64,000 bases of DNA from Chitinophagaceae bacterium (GTDB taxonomy: Bacteria > Bacteroidota > Bacteroidia > Chitinophagales > Chitinophagaceae), in assembly GCA_014879565.1 (NCBI GenBank), contig JACSRW010000020.1:53142-117141 (forward strand). Reading direction: 5' to 3'. The position numbers and the translations under genes are program-made. The notes below the pieces were generated by a model, which had not been told where the DNA came from, made no database searches, and was given only the letters and a program-made list of their open reading frames with translations. Positions 16,938 to 26,529 of the stretch are shown here, piece by piece. Numbering within the stretch: the stretch's first letter is position 1; the number at the start of each line of letters is the position of its first letter.

Positions 16938-19900
16938 CTATAAAAGGACCATCTTTCCCAGCACTTCTTTTACCTGTTTATTTGCACTGATTACCCGTAA
17001 TTTATATATATATACACCCCGCCCCGGCCTGTCTCCGTAATCATCCCGGCCATCCCACTCAATTTCTGTACTCCGGTTTCCCCCCGGGGGCAGGGTCCCT
17101 GCCAGATTCCGGATAACCCTGCCGGTTACTGTCATAATCTGCAACTGATAGCCCAGCATTTCACCGGGTTTATTGTGCTCAAACCAGAAACGGGTATACC
17201 GGTTGAAGGGATTCGGGTAATTTAAGACCCGCTTAATTACCAGTTCCCCGTCATCAGCCACTGTAAAATGTAAAATATATTCACCAGAATTATTCACCAG
17301 ATCCCAGGCCTTTATGGCCAGACTATGGGGTCCGGGTTCAAGCGCCGGTAACCGGAACCTGACCCGCCCCTGCCGGTAATTATCTGTTTCCGCCTCATAA
17401 AAATCATTGAGCAGGAAATACCTGTTATTATCCCCGTCGAGGGTGGCCACCAGGTCATGCCCGACCCCGATACCGGTGGTATTAATCCCCGAAGAATCAC
17501 TCAGCTTCAGTAATAATACCGGCTCCTGGTTGCATAAGCCGCCGTTTACAAAACTTTCATCGTTCATCCAGGCCCGGATCTCCGGCCCTTCCTTATCATT
17601 TCCGTCCATAATCCCCGTTCCGCCTACGAGCAACCGGGTGTCCAGTCCCTGTGCATCCTTATCCCCATTTGAAGCATACAGACTGAGTCTTGCCCTGTCG
17701 AACCGGTAATCAATGTCTTTCGGCAACCGGAAACGGATGCGGAACAACCCGCTGCTGACGGTGAATTTTCCGCGAAACAGCACGGATTGCTGTACCCGGA
17801 ACGGAGCAGGCTGACTGCCCGGATCATTCCCGAGCGTTGTTAAACTAACGGGTTTATCATAAAAAACCGGGTATACATATCCGTTAAAATCCGTCAGCCG
17901 GTTTCCCTGTTGATCCTTTATTTCCCCATCCAGTATTACCTCCTCACCGGCGCGCAGGGTATCCGCTGTTCCGGCAGGCTGGCCATTCACCGAAATAATT
18001 CCCGCCTGCTCCCGTGGAAATGCCAGCGACATAGCCGGATCTCCGAGCAGGGTAAACTTCCGGTTATTGGCAATATCGGGCAGGTTCTGATAGGTAAAAT
18101 TTTTGGCTTCCCTTACCGCTTCTCCCAGGGTACGGTAACTGCTGTCGGCTTTTTTCTGCAGGGCGTATTGCAGGTAATTTGTATTCATTACCCGGTTACT
18201 GAAAGCGAATACCGGCCGGGTGGTAGTCATTAATGCAATGGCCCCGGTACGCGGACGCAAAAGCAGGTTTTCACCGATGGAAGCCAGCACCGGATTATCA
18301 TAAGGGGCAAAATCACAGGTTGCTGTTATAAAAAGCGGCAGGCGGTTTGGATTATCCCAGCTGTTTACAATGGCTGCATCCAGGATGGTTTCTTCCGCCA
18401 GCCGGGACGAACCGCCGTGGCCATTGTAGTTCCAGATCAGGGTTCCGTTGGCCACCTGGTTATTGACGGCCAGGTTGGCATCGGGGTAGCGGCTTCCCCC
18501 GGCACCGGATTCCTGTTTATAAGCATCCAGGTAAATTTTCTGCTGGTTGAATGCCGGAGCGGTACCTGCAGCCGTGCTGGTGATAATTTCCGCATCCTGC
18601 AGGTGCAGATTGCCGTCTTCATCATCTGCAATAAAACACAGGTTATTTCTCCAGGCTCCCTGGCTTTCCGCAGCATGATAAGCAATCAGTTTATCGGCAA
18701 AATGAGTGGCTTCTGTTTGGTTCCCCGCAGGTATGCGGCCGATGCCGATATCCAGGTAATTGCTGACCAGGCCTGAATTGATATCCTCCTGGTTATCGAG
18801 AAAGCCAAAGAAATCATCGGATGTATAGGTATTCAGCGGGTCAAGTGACTGGAGCGTTTGCCAGGCGGGCACCAGGTTGCTGTTGTTCGGTATACGCCCG
18901 AGATAATCAAAGGAAGCATCCCCGAATAGCAGCAGGTACCGCAGCCGGCTGGCAGGATCATTTCCGTATTTGTCATAGTACATTTTTATAAAATCACGCA
19001 GGGCCACCGGATCGGGACTGCCGCCGGAAAATTCATTGTAGACCTGTTCGGTGGTTACCACGGTTACCCGGAGCCGGTTTTTTACCCGGTGAAAATCCGC
19101 CACCCTTGCAGCCTGCGAAAGCAGGGAGGGATGCGTGATAATCACATAATCTGCCGGGGCTGCAAGGTGCAGATCCTGGTTGGCTGTTTTTCCTTCTTTC
19201 ACCGGTTGTAAAAAACCCCCGGAGCTAAAGGCAATAAACTCCCTTAATCGTTCCGCTGTTTGGGTAACCCGGTATTCACTCCCGGAAAAAGAACCGGTCA
19301 GACCAATGGGCTGAAACGGATCAGTTACATCCCATACCCGCAGATCAGCCGGCGCCTGGCTGATCCGGTATTCTACCCGGCTGTTCCCCACCACCGACCA
19401 GTCACGGAATGACAATTGCGTCAGCCCCTCCATGGATAAGCGGCAGCGGGCCGTTATTTCCAACCAGTTGAGCCATCCCTGGGCATTGAAACTGCCGGGT
19501 GTAAAAGAATAATGCAGTTGCGGTGAGCCGGAAGCGGCGAGGGCCGCAAAGCGGATAGTGGCTTCCCTGGCCTGTATATCATAAATACCTCCGCTTACCG
19601 GATTAACCAGCAGGGATTGAGCCGGAGAATTATCCAGCCGTATATCAAAACGACTGGCATTGCCGGCCGAACGGGCCAGGCAGGCAGTGTAAATTTGCAA
19701 GGGTTCTGTGCTGATCAGATGGGGAACCGGCAGGGAAAAACTCCGGTTGAGGGTTTTGCCCGGGGCGCTGGCAAATTCTTCACCAAACCATTCCTTCCCC
19801 CCCGAAAGAAGGTTGACCGTATCCAGCTCATGAAAGTACCGGTACTGATAATAATCCCGGGTAACAACTGCCGGTCCGGGCCCGGCCTGCTGCTGAATCC

Positions 19901-20363
19901 GTTTGCCATTTCCGCCAATAGTAATAAAATAATACCGCTGACGGCTGTAGAGGTTTTTCCGGTGACGGAAACTTTGCTGCAGCGAATCCCTGAGCCAGTC
20001 ATCCGGACCCGGAGCATAAAACAGGATATAGTCCTGGCCCGAAAGCAAGCCATCCCCGCCATCCACCAGCAGCAGTGACAGTTCCTGCAGGTCATCCAAA
20101 TACGGAGCGTTATTCGCTTCCGGCAGCATACCCGGTGATCCGGAAAAAATCCTGACTGAAGCAGAAGCCAGGTTAGCGGCGGGTATCCCCAGGGAGGACA
20201 AAAAAGCCAGATCCAGTTTACAGACACCATTGCCGGTTACGGAAAAACGGTACCAGTCACCAGTAGCCAGTACGGAATGCGGGGCATAATTACGCTGGGC
20301 CCGGCCCGCAAAAACGGTCAGCCAGCATATTCCAGCCATTATCCAGGCCCTGCCTTTCAGCAT
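16938..20363 (-). CDS. porU: PorU, type IX secretion C-terminal signal peptidase
   Basis: 1141 residues. A gingipain-type C25 peptidase domain carries the catalytic His in YNGHGGSSRL and Cys in TATCDFAPYDNP. The protein ends in a T9SS-type C-terminal domain (LNYPNPFNRYTRFWFEH, GRGVYIYKLRV). PorU is the sortase-like enzyme that removes the CTD of secreted cargo and attaches it to A-LPS. The length and domain order match the family. It is divergent from gldJ, with which it is commonly neighboured. Confidence 0.9.
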   Translation of the reverse strand: MLKGRAWIMAGICWLTVFAGRAQRNYAPHSVLATGDWYRFSVTGNGVCKLDLAFLSSLGIPAANLASASVRIFSGSPGMLPEANNAPYLDDLQELSLLLVDGGDGLLSGQDYILFYAPGPDDWLRDSLQQSFRHRKNLYSRQRYYFITIGGNGKRIQQQAGPGPAVVTRDYYQYRYFHELDTVNLLSGGKEWFGEEFASAPGKTLNRSFSLPVPHLISTEPLQIYTACLARSAGNASRFDIRLDNSPAQSLLVNPVSGGIYDIQAREATIRFAALAASGSPQLHYSFTPGSFNAQGWLNWLEITARCRLSMEGLTQLSFRDWSVVGNSRVEYRISQAPADLRVWDVTDPFQPIGLTGSFSGSEYRVTQTAERLREFIAFSSGGFLQPVKEGKTANQDLHLAAPADYVIITHPSLLSQAARVADFHRVKNRLRVTVVTTEQVYNEFSGGSPDPVALRDFIKMYYDKYGNDPASRLRYLLLFGDASFDYLGRIPNNSNLVPAWQTLQSLDPLNTYTSDDFFGFLDNQEDINSGLVSNYLDIGIGRIPAGNQTEATHFADKLIAYHAAESQGAWRNNLCFIADDEDGNLHLQDAEIITSTAAGTAPAFNQQKIYLDAYKQESGAGGSRYPDANLAVNNQVANGTLIWNYNGHGGSSRLAEETILDAAIVNSWDNPNRLPLFITATCDFAPYDNPVLASIGENLLLRPRTGAIALMTTTRPVFAFSNRVMNTNYLQYALQKKADSSYRTLGEAVREAKNFTYQNLPDIANNRKFTLLGDPAMSLAFPREQAGIISVNGQPAGTADTLRAGEEVILDGEIKDQQGNRLTDFNGYVYPVFYDKPVSLTTLGNDPGSQPAPFRVQQSVLFRGKFTVSSGLFRIRFRLPKDIDYRFDRARLSLYASNGDKDAQGLDTRLLVGGTGIMDGNDKEGPEIRAWMNDESFVNGGLCNQEPVLLLKLSDSSGINTTGIGVGHDLVATLDGDNNRYFLLNDFYEAETDNYRQGRVRFRLPALEPGPHSLAIKAWDLVNNSGEYILHFTVADDGELVIKRVLNYPNPFNRYTRFWFEHNKPGEMLGYQLQIMTVTGRVIRNLAGTLPPGGNRSTEIEWDGRDDYGDRPGRGVYIYKLRVISANKQVKEVLGKMVLL

Positions 20364-20538
20364 ATCTAACGCATTGGTTTGATGGGATTTTCCCGGTTAA
20401 AAAAAGGTAATTCTGCGTAACCGGTACCCGTTAAAGTGCCTATATTCGCAATCCGGAGGGCAAATTTCACCCGGGGTGCAATATTTTCCCTCGTGCGGCG
20501 TTAAAATTATTCCAATTCATATGTTTATGCAAATAACA

Positions 20539-22092
20539 ATGAGAAACTTTACAATCCTCTTATCCTGTGTGGTGCTGCTGGCATCCTGTAAAGGAAAAGG
20601 CCTGTTTGGCAAAAAGAAACATGACAAGTCTGACGTGACCGGCTGGAACTACAATGATAAGAATCAGGGTGGTTTCCAGGTTTCCAAAGCAAAAGAGCAG
20701 GGTCTCGGGCCCGGTCTGGTCTTTGTGGAAGGCGGTACCTTCACCATGGGTCAGACGGAAGAAGATGTGATGGGCGACTGGAACAATATTCCCCGCCGCG
20801 TCTCTGTTCCTTCGTTCTATATTGACCGTACGGAAGTGGCCAACGTGCATTACCGCGAGTACCTGCACTGGCTGAGCCGGGTGTTTGATCCTACAGATCC
20901 GGCCAATGCACCCATCCTGGAAGGAGCCCTGCCCGATACCCTGGTATGGCGCAGTGAGCTGAGTTACAATGAGCCGATGGTGGAATTCTATTTCCGTCAC
21001 CCCGGCTTTAACGACTACCCCGTGGTGGGCGTAACCTGGAGACAGGCCAAAGATTTCTGTCTCTGGAGAAGTGACCGTGTAAATGAAAATATCCTGGTTC
21101 AAAAAGGATACATTAATAAAGCCAATCTGAAACCCGGTGCGCAGCAGGGTGACAATAACTTTACAACCAAGTCATACCTGCTCGGTTTGTATACCGCGCC
21201 TCCCGGTAAAGCCATGCAGTCCAAAAAAGGGCAACCCGCTATGGCACCCACCCTTGAATCTGGTGTGATGCTGCCTGATTACCGGCTGCCTTTTGAAGCC
21301 GAATGGGAATACGCCGCTTACGGTTTGATTAACCAGAATCCCCGCCCCAGCCTGAAAGAAGGCAAACGCGGTGAGGAACTGCAGTCCAACAAGCAGGTAT
21401 ATCCCTGGTCGCAGAATGTAAACGGTCTCCGCGATACCCGCCGCGGCAGCTGGCAGGGTGTATTCCTGGCCAACTTCAAACGCGGATCCGGTGACAACGC
21501 CGGTGTGGCCGGTGGTCTGAACGACCGCGCTTTCTATACCGCGCCTGTACAATCTTTCTACCCCAATGGTTTTGGTGTATATAATATGGCCGGCAACGTA
21601 AGTGAGTGGGTGGAAGATACCTATCGTCCGCTCTCCGCGCTTGACTTCGATGACCAGCCTGCACCTTTCCGTGGTAACGAATACAAGAAACTCTATGTAG
21701 CTGACCCCAGCACCATGGACCCCACCACCCGTTATGAAAAAGACAGTCTGGGCCGGGTGAAAATGGCCAATGTTACTGATGCAGAAAGCAAGAGCCGCCG
21801 GAACTACCAGCGTGGTAACGTAATAGACTTCCTCGATGGCGACTCCCTCTCCCAGTCTTCCTATGCATACGGAAACACAACCCTGATACACCCTGAAAAA
21901 TCAAAAGTGTACAAAGGTGGCAGCTGGAATGACCGTGCTTACTGGCTCACCCCCGGTTCCCGCCGTCATCTTGAAGAAGACCAGGCCCTTAGCACCCTTG
22001 GTTTCCGCTGTGCCATGAACCGTATGGGCAGCCCCGAAGGTAACAAACGGAAAACCGGTCAGTACTTCAAAGCAAGAAGGCAAAAGCGATAA
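20539..22092 (+). CDS. gldJ: GldJ, gliding/T9SS lipoprotein
   Basis: 517 residues with a lipoprotein signal (MRNFTILLSCVVLLASC) and a formylglycine-generating-enzyme-like domain: VEGGTFTMGQTEED, FYIDRTEVANVHYREYL, YNMAGNVSEWVEDTYR and GGSWNDRAYWL. The enzyme family's catalytic cysteines are not needed in Gld proteins. GldJ is assigned over its paralogue GldK because it neighbours porU/porV, as in Flavobacterium. The start at 20539 is chosen because upstream Met codons would spoil the signal peptide. Confidence 0.82.
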   Translation: MRNFTILLSCVVLLASCKGKGLFGKKKHDKSDVTGWNYNDKNQGGFQVSKAKEQGLGPGLVFVEGGTFTMGQTEEDVMGDWNNIPRRVSVPSFYIDRTEVANVHYREYLHWLSRVFDPTDPANAPILEGALPDTLVWRSELSYNEPMVEFYFRHPGFNDYPVVGVTWRQAKDFCLWRSDRVNENILVQKGYINKANLKPGAQQGDNNFTTKSYLLGLYTAPPGKAMQSKKGQPAMAPTLESGVMLPDYRLPFEAEWEYAAYGLINQNPRPSLKEGKRGEELQSNKQVYPWSQNVNGLRDTRRGSWQGVFLANFKRGSGDNAGVAGGLNDRAFYTAPVQSFYPNGFGVYNMAGNVSEWVEDTYRPLSALDFDDQPAPFRGNEYKKLYVADPSTMDPTTRYEKDSLGRVKMANVTDAESKSRRNYQRGNVIDFLDGDSLSQSSYAYGNTTLIHPEKSKVYKGGSWNDRAYWLTPGSRRHLEEDQALSTLGFRCAMNRMGSPEGNKRKTGQYFKARRQKR

Positions 22093-22110
22093 TCTAAGTG
22101 ATACAAAAAG

Positions 22111-22138
22111 AAAAGCTCCCGATCGGGAGCTTTTTTTT
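22111..22138 (+). terminator. Intrinsic terminator after gldJ
   Basis: A perfect palindrome, AAAAGCTCCCGATCGGGAGC, followed by eight T residues, 18 nt after the gldJ stop. A textbook rho-independent terminator. Confidence 0.9.
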
Positions 22139-22165
22139 GTTTGGGGTTTGGTGCCGTATGTTTTA

Positions 22166-22213
22166 TCCCTCAACCTCTCAACCTCTCAACTTCTCAACCT
22201 CTCAACTTCTCCT
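22166..22213 (+). repeat. CTCAACCT/CTCAACTT microsatellite upstream of murF
   Basis: Six imperfect copies of an 8-nt word (CTCAACCT, CTCAACTT) directly upstream of the murF -7 box (CTACCTTTG). The complementary word GGGTTGAG/GAGGTTGAG is repeated at 33908-33958 after the TlpA gene, so this belongs to a dispersed short-word family. Confidence 0.65.
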
Positions 22214-22227
22214 CCTACCTTTGCCCC

Positions 22228-23508
22228 ATGTCCATTGAATCACTCTACGCTTTATTCAGGCAGTATCCTTCTGTTCAAACGGATACCCGTCAACTGAAAC
22301 CCGGTGACCTTTTTTTTGCCCTGAAGGGAGAAAACTTCAACGGGAACCAGTTTGCCCGCCAGGCTCTTGAGGCCGGCGCCGTGGCAGCCATCATTGACGA
22401 GCCGGCCTTTGCCATAGAAGGAAAAACCATCCTGGTGCCGGATGTACTGAAAGCCTTACAGGAACTTGCCGGCCGGCACCGTGACAGTTTTTCTGTTCCC
22501 TTTATTGCTATCACCGGCAGTAATGGCAAGACTACCACAAAAGAATTACTGCATGCTGTACTGAGCAGCCACTTCCGCACCTATACCACCGAAGGCAATC
22601 TTAACAACCATATTGGCATCCCCCTAACCCTGCTGAAAGTGAAACCCGATGCGGAAATGGCCGTGATTGAAATGGGGGCCAATCACCAGCGTGAAATAGC
22701 CGGGTACTGTACCTATGCCAAACCGGATTATGGCATCATCACCAATTGCGGTAAAGCCCACCTGGAAGGTTTTGGCGGTGTGGAGGGTGTGCGGAAGGGA
22801 AAAGGAGAATTGTATGACTACCTGCGGGCAAATAACGGAACAGCTTTCATCATGCAGGATTATGATTACCTGCGGGAAATGAGCCGGGGCATTTCCAAAA
22901 TTATCCGTTATGGCACCCGTGAAGCCGACCTGGAAGGAAACATGGTCAAAAGCGAGCCGTTCCTGGAAGTGGAAATTACAAAAGGCGCGGCTACCGGCAA
23001 TATTCATACGCAACTGGTGGGCGATTATAACCTGCCCAATGTTTTACTGGCTGTTTGCGCCGGAAAATGTTTTGGCGTACCCGATAAAAAGATAAAAACG
23101 GCCATTGAAAATTACACGCCTTCCAACAGCCGTTCCCAGTTACTGACACTGGGCAATAACCAGATCATTCTGGATGCCTATAATGCCAATCCCAGCAGTA
23201 TGAAACTGGCGATTGAAAATTTTGCCCGGTTGCAGGCAAATGAAAAAATTCTCATGCTGGGTGCCATGGCAGAACTGGGAGCCGAAAGCCTGCAGGAACA
23301 CCAGGCCCTGATTGAACTGATCGGTCAATACCAATGGAAAGCCGTGGTACTGGTTGGGGGTGATTTTCTGAAAACTCCCCACCCCTTTATATCCTGCGGG
23401 GATGCCGCAGAAGCCCGCGACTGGTTCCGGTCACAGTCCTTTACCGGCGCACATATACTCGTTAAAGGAAGCCGGAGTATGAAGATGGAAAAAGTTTTAG
23501 AACCCTAA
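22228..23508 (+). CDS. murF: UDP-MurNAc-tripeptide D-alanyl-D-alanine ligase
   Basis: It adds D-Ala-D-Ala to the peptidoglycan precursor in the cytoplasm. ITGSNGKTTTKELL is the Mur ligase P-loop, TEGNLNNHIGIPLTLL the MurF-specific motif, and LDAYNANPSSMKLAI is the C-terminal motif. It has 426 residues from the ATG at 22228, which sits 5 nt after a TACCTTTG box. Confidence 0.92.
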   Translation: MSIESLYALFRQYPSVQTDTRQLKPGDLFFALKGENFNGNQFARQALEAGAVAAIIDEPAFAIEGKTILVPDVLKALQELAGRHRDSFSVPFIAITGSNGKTTTKELLHAVLSSHFRTYTTEGNLNNHIGIPLTLLKVKPDAEMAVIEMGANHQREIAGYCTYAKPDYGIITNCGKAHLEGFGGVEGVRKGKGELYDYLRANNGTAFIMQDYDYLREMSRGISKIIRYGTREADLEGNMVKSEPFLEVEITKGAATGNIHTQLVGDYNLPNVLLAVCAGKCFGVPDKKIKTAIENYTPSNSRSQLLTLGNNQIILDAYNANPSSMKLAIENFARLQANEKILMLGAMAELGAESLQEHQALIELIGQYQWKAVVLVGGDFLKTPHPFISCGDAAEARDWFRSQSFTGAHILVKGSRSMKMEKVLEP

Positions 23509-23517
23509 CTTTGTCAC

Positions 23518-24135
23518 ATGAACTGGAAACAACTCTTTCCCCATTTCGAACAGGGGCTGATTGAACTGATTGAAAAGGAAGCGGTGCAACGCAGTTTCAA
23601 TCCCGGCGATATTATTATGCGTACAGGTCAGTATATCAAATCCACCGTGCTGGTACTGGAAGGGCGTATCAAGATTTACCGGGAAAATCATGAAGGCGGG
23701 GAATTCCTGATGTATTACCTGCTGCCCGGGCAGGCCTGTGCCGTATCTATGGCCTGTGCCCTCCAATCCAATACCAGTGAAATCATGGCGGTGGCGGAAG
23801 AAGAAACAGAAGTGCTGATGATCCCCGTACACCTGATGGATGATATGATGAACCAGTATAAAACCTGGTACCAGTTTGTTATCCAGACCTACCGGAGCCG
23901 TTTTGATGAACTGCTCTCTGTGGTGGACAATATCGCATTCCGCAATATGGATGAAAGGCTGGAGTTCTATTTGAAAAGATACGCAGAGAAAACCGGGAAA
24001 AAGAATATTGAAATCTCCCACCAGCAGATCGCCGACGACCTGAACAGTTCCCGGGAAGTTATCTCCCGGCTGCTGAAAAAAATGGAACAGCGCAACCTGG
24101 TCAAACTGAACCGTAACATGATTGAATTACTTTAG
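23518..24135 (+). CDS. Crp/Fnr-type regulator of the sulfur block, cysteine-pair sensor
   Basis: 205 residues: a cNMP-binding-like beta-roll (about 1-115), a dimer helix, then a winged helix (about 150-205). The recognition helix SSREVISRLLKKMEQ keeps the Arg-Glu-x3-Arg pattern by which E. coli CRP reads GTGA. The phosphate-binding cassette of cAMP receptors is replaced by GQACAVSMAC: Cys74 and Cys80 are the only cysteines. No FNR-type iron-sulfur cysteines are present. GTGA-N6-TCAC sites lie upstream of six promoter regions in the next 14 kb, the nearest 9 nt after its own stop. I infer a thiol- or persulfide-responsive activator. It has its own TAACTTTG box at 23506 and no such site. Confidence 0.85.
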   Translation: MNWKQLFPHFEQGLIELIEKEAVQRSFNPGDIIMRTGQYIKSTVLVLEGRIKIYRENHEGGEFLMYYLLPGQACAVSMACALQSNTSEIMAVAEEETEVLMIPVHLMDDMMNQYKTWYQFVIQTYRSRFDELLSVVDNIAFRNMDERLEFYLKRYAEKTGKKNIEISHQQIADDLNSSREVISRLLKKMEQRNLVKLNRNMIELL

Positions 24136-24143
24136 GCCCCGCT

Positions 24144-24157
24144 GTGATTTCAGTCAC
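24144..24157 (+). promoter_or_regulatory. Crp/Fnr-type palindrome, site 1 (TSUP promoter)
   Basis: GTGATTTCAGTCAC fits GTGA-N6-TCAC. It ends exactly 22 nt before the -7 box TAATCTTG (24180-24187), placing its centre near -41 of the presumed start. It sits between the regulator gene and the TauE/SafE gene. Confidence 0.75.
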
Positions 24158-24197
24158 GCCCGGGACCAGCCTCATCCGTTAATCTTGCAAAACTGTA

Positions 24198-25001
24198 ATG
24201 GAGATACTCGGGTATATAGCAGCCATCCTGATAGGCATTTCACTGGGTCTTGCCGGCAGCGGAGGATCTATTCTCACCGTACCGGTACTGGTTTACCTGA
24301 TGGGGATTGATCCCCTGGCCGCTACCACCGGTTCACTTTTCATTGTGGGCGTAACCAGTCTCGTGGGCGGATTAAGGGCTTACTCCAAAAAACTGCTTGA
24401 TTTCAGGGCAGTTTCTGAATTCGGTTTTCCCTCCATCCTCTCTGTCTTCCTGACACGCCATTATTTACTGCCAGCCATACCCGAACAGCTTTTTACCATC
24501 GGCCCGGTTTCCGTTACCCGGAACCTGCTGCTCATGCTGGTATTTGCCACCCTGATGCTGCTGGCTTCCTGGTCTATGATCCGGAACCGCGAAACGGAAG
24601 AGGCTGTTCCTGTGGCCAAAGAAGGAAGAGAAAGAGTGCTGCCGCTGATGTTTTATGGTCTGCTGATCGGGATGGTTACCGGTCTGCTGGGGGCGGGAGG
24701 TGGTTTCCTGATCATCCCCACGCTGGTGCTTTTCCTGGGACTGGATATGAAAACTGCGGTAGGCACTTCGCTGATGCTGATTGCTATCAATTCCCTTTTT
24801 GGTTTTTTATTCAGTCTGAGTCATTACGAATTTAACTGGCCCATCCTGCTAAGTTTCACTGCTTTGTCCATTGCAGGATTATTTGCGGGCAGCTTTTTCT
24901 CTCAAAAGATCAGTTCCGATTCCCTGCGCAGGGGGTTTGGCTGGTTTATACTGGTGATGGGGCTGTTTATCATTCTCCGGGAATTACTCCTCCCTCACTG
25001 A
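24198..25001 (+). CDS. TSUP (TauE/SafE) sulfur-anion exporter
   Basis: A 267-residue inner-membrane protein with about eight hydrophobic segments and the two internal glycine-rich repeats of the family (GLAGSGGSILTVPVLVYLMGI and GLLGAGGGFLIIPTLVLFLGL). Family members export sulfite, taurine-derived sulfonates or related anions. Its neighbours and the palindrome upstream suggest sulfite or thiosulfate removal during sulfide oxidation, as TauE does in the staphylococcal cst operon. Confidence 0.87.
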   Translation: MEILGYIAAILIGISLGLAGSGGSILTVPVLVYLMGIDPLAATTGSLFIVGVTSLVGGLRAYSKKLLDFRAVSEFGFPSILSVFLTRHYLLPAIPEQLFTIGPVSVTRNLLLMLVFATLMLLASWSMIRNRETEEAVPVAKEGRERVLPLMFYGLLIGMVTGLLGAGGGFLIIPTLVLFLGLDMKTAVGTSLMLIAINSLFGFLFSLSHYEFNWPILLSFTALSIAGLFAGSFFSQKISSDSLRRGFGWFILVMGLFIILRELLLPH

Positions 25002-25012
25002 CAACCGGCACT

Positions 25013-25026
25013 GTGATTGCAGTCAC
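25013..25026 (+). promoter_or_regulatory. Crp/Fnr-type palindrome, site 2 (cstB-rhodanese operon)
   Basis: GTGATTGCAGTCAC ends 22 nt before GAATTTTG (25049-25056), the presumed -7 box. It matches site 1 at 12 of 14 bases. Confidence 0.75.
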
Positions 25027-25084
25027 TGTCTGATTTTTTGCTTAACGCGAATTTTGTCTTCACAATTAATAAAACACTGCAGCT

Positions 25085-26503
25085 ATGAAAGTGGAACAGA
25101 TTTATACCGGTTGCCTGGCACAGGGCGCCTACTATATTGAGAGCCGCGGAGAAGCCGCCGTGATTGATCCCCTCCGGGAAGTGGAACCCTATATCCGGAA
25201 AGCCGGACTCAACGGAGCAAAAATTAAGTATGTTTTTGAAACCCACTTCCACGCCGATTTTGTAAGTGGTCATCTTGACCTGTCTGAAAAAACAGGGGCC
25301 CCCATTGTGTACGGTCCGCTGGCCAAACCTGCCTTCAACGCCCATATTACGGAAGACGGTGAAGTGTTTCAGATCGGAGATATAACCATCACCGCGCTTC
25401 ACACACCGGGTCATACCATGGAAAGTACCTGTTATCTGCTGAAAGATGCAGATGGAAAAGAACAGGCCCTTTTTTCCGGCGACACCCTCTTTATCGGAGA
25501 TGTGGGGCGGCCTGATCTCGCGCAGAAAGTGGCGGCCGACCTGACACAGGAAATACTCGCCGGGCATCTGTTTGATTCGCTCCGGAATAAAATCATACCG
25601 CTGCCTGATTCGGTGATTGTATACCCGGCACACGGCGCCGGCAGTGCCTGCGGAAAGAACATGAGCAAGGAAACCACCGATACGCTGGGCAATCAGAAAA
25701 AAGTGAATTACGCGCTGCGGGCCGATATGACCCGGGAAGAATTCATTAAAGAAGTAACCACCGGTCTGGTAGCCCCGCCCGCTTATTTCCCCCTGAATGT
25801 AATGCTGAATATCCAGGGTTATGAACGTATTGATGAGGTACTGCGCAGAGGACAGCAGGCGCTGAGTCCTGATGCCTTTGAAACTGCGGCAAACGAAACC
25901 GGGGCCCTGATACTGGATACCCGCGACCCGCAGGTATTTGCCGCTGGTTTCGTTCCCAATGCAGTGAATATCGGCATTGACGGACAGTTTGCCCCCTGGG
26001 TGGGCGCCATGCTACCCGATATCCGGCAGGAAATTCTTCTGGTAACAGATGAAGGCCGGGAAGAGGAAGTGATCACCCGCCTCGCGAGAGTGGGATATGA
26101 TTTTACCATCGGTTTTCTGAAGGGCGGATTCCGTGCCTGGCAGGAAGCCGGAAAGGAAACAGACCGTATTGAATCCATTGATCCCGCCACCCTGGCTGCC
26201 CGTCTTGAAAAAGGAGAAGGAAAGCTGGTGGATGTGCGTAAGAAAAGTGAATATGTCAGTGAACATATGGTGGATGCGGAAAATGCGCCCCTGGATTTCA
26301 TCAATGAAAGTATGCTGGCTATTGACAAGGATAAAACCACTTTTATCCATTGTGCCGGCGGCTACCGTTCTATGATTTTTACTTCCATCCTCCGGGCACG
26401 CGGGTACGACAAACTCGTGGATGTAAAGGGAGGATTCAAAGCCATTAAAGAAAGCGGACTCTTCCGGATTACGGACTATGTATGCCCGACCACCCTTTTA
26501 TAA
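25085..26503 (+). CDS. CstB-like persulfide dioxygenase-rhodanese fusion (copy 1)
   Basis: 472 residues in three parts. A metallo-beta-lactamase fold (about 1-250) carries the iron-ligand motif THFHADFVSGH and HTPGHTMES. A rhodanese-like domain (about 265-360) lacks its Cys (TDEGREEEV). A true rhodanese domain (about 375-470) carries the active Cys in HCAGGYRS. This is the architecture of CstB of Staphylococcus aureus, which oxidises persulfides to sulfite and makes thiosulfate. It is the first gene of a three-gene operon behind site 2. A paralogue lies at 36520-37944. Confidence 0.87.
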   Translation: MKVEQIYTGCLAQGAYYIESRGEAAVIDPLREVEPYIRKAGLNGAKIKYVFETHFHADFVSGHLDLSEKTGAPIVYGPLAKPAFNAHITEDGEVFQIGDITITALHTPGHTMESTCYLLKDADGKEQALFSGDTLFIGDVGRPDLAQKVAADLTQEILAGHLFDSLRNKIIPLPDSVIVYPAHGAGSACGKNMSKETTDTLGNQKKVNYALRADMTREEFIKEVTTGLVAPPAYFPLNVMLNIQGYERIDEVLRRGQQALSPDAFETAANETGALILDTRDPQVFAAGFVPNAVNIGIDGQFAPWVGAMLPDIRQEILLVTDEGREEEVITRLARVGYDFTIGFLKGGFRAWQEAGKETDRIESIDPATLAARLEKGEGKLVDVRKKSEYVSEHMVDAENAPLDFINESMLAIDKDKTTFIHCAGGYRSMIFTSILRARGYDKLVDVKGGFKAIKESGLFRITDYVCPTTLL

Positions 26504-26529
26504 ACAATAAAATAAAAAATAAAAATCCC

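Noticed and set aside
20539..22092. A true formylglycine-generating enzyme or GldK
   Set aside because: Lipoprotein signal and porU/porV neighbourhood fit GldJ; a sulfatase substrate is not nearby. GldK cannot be fully excluded by eye.
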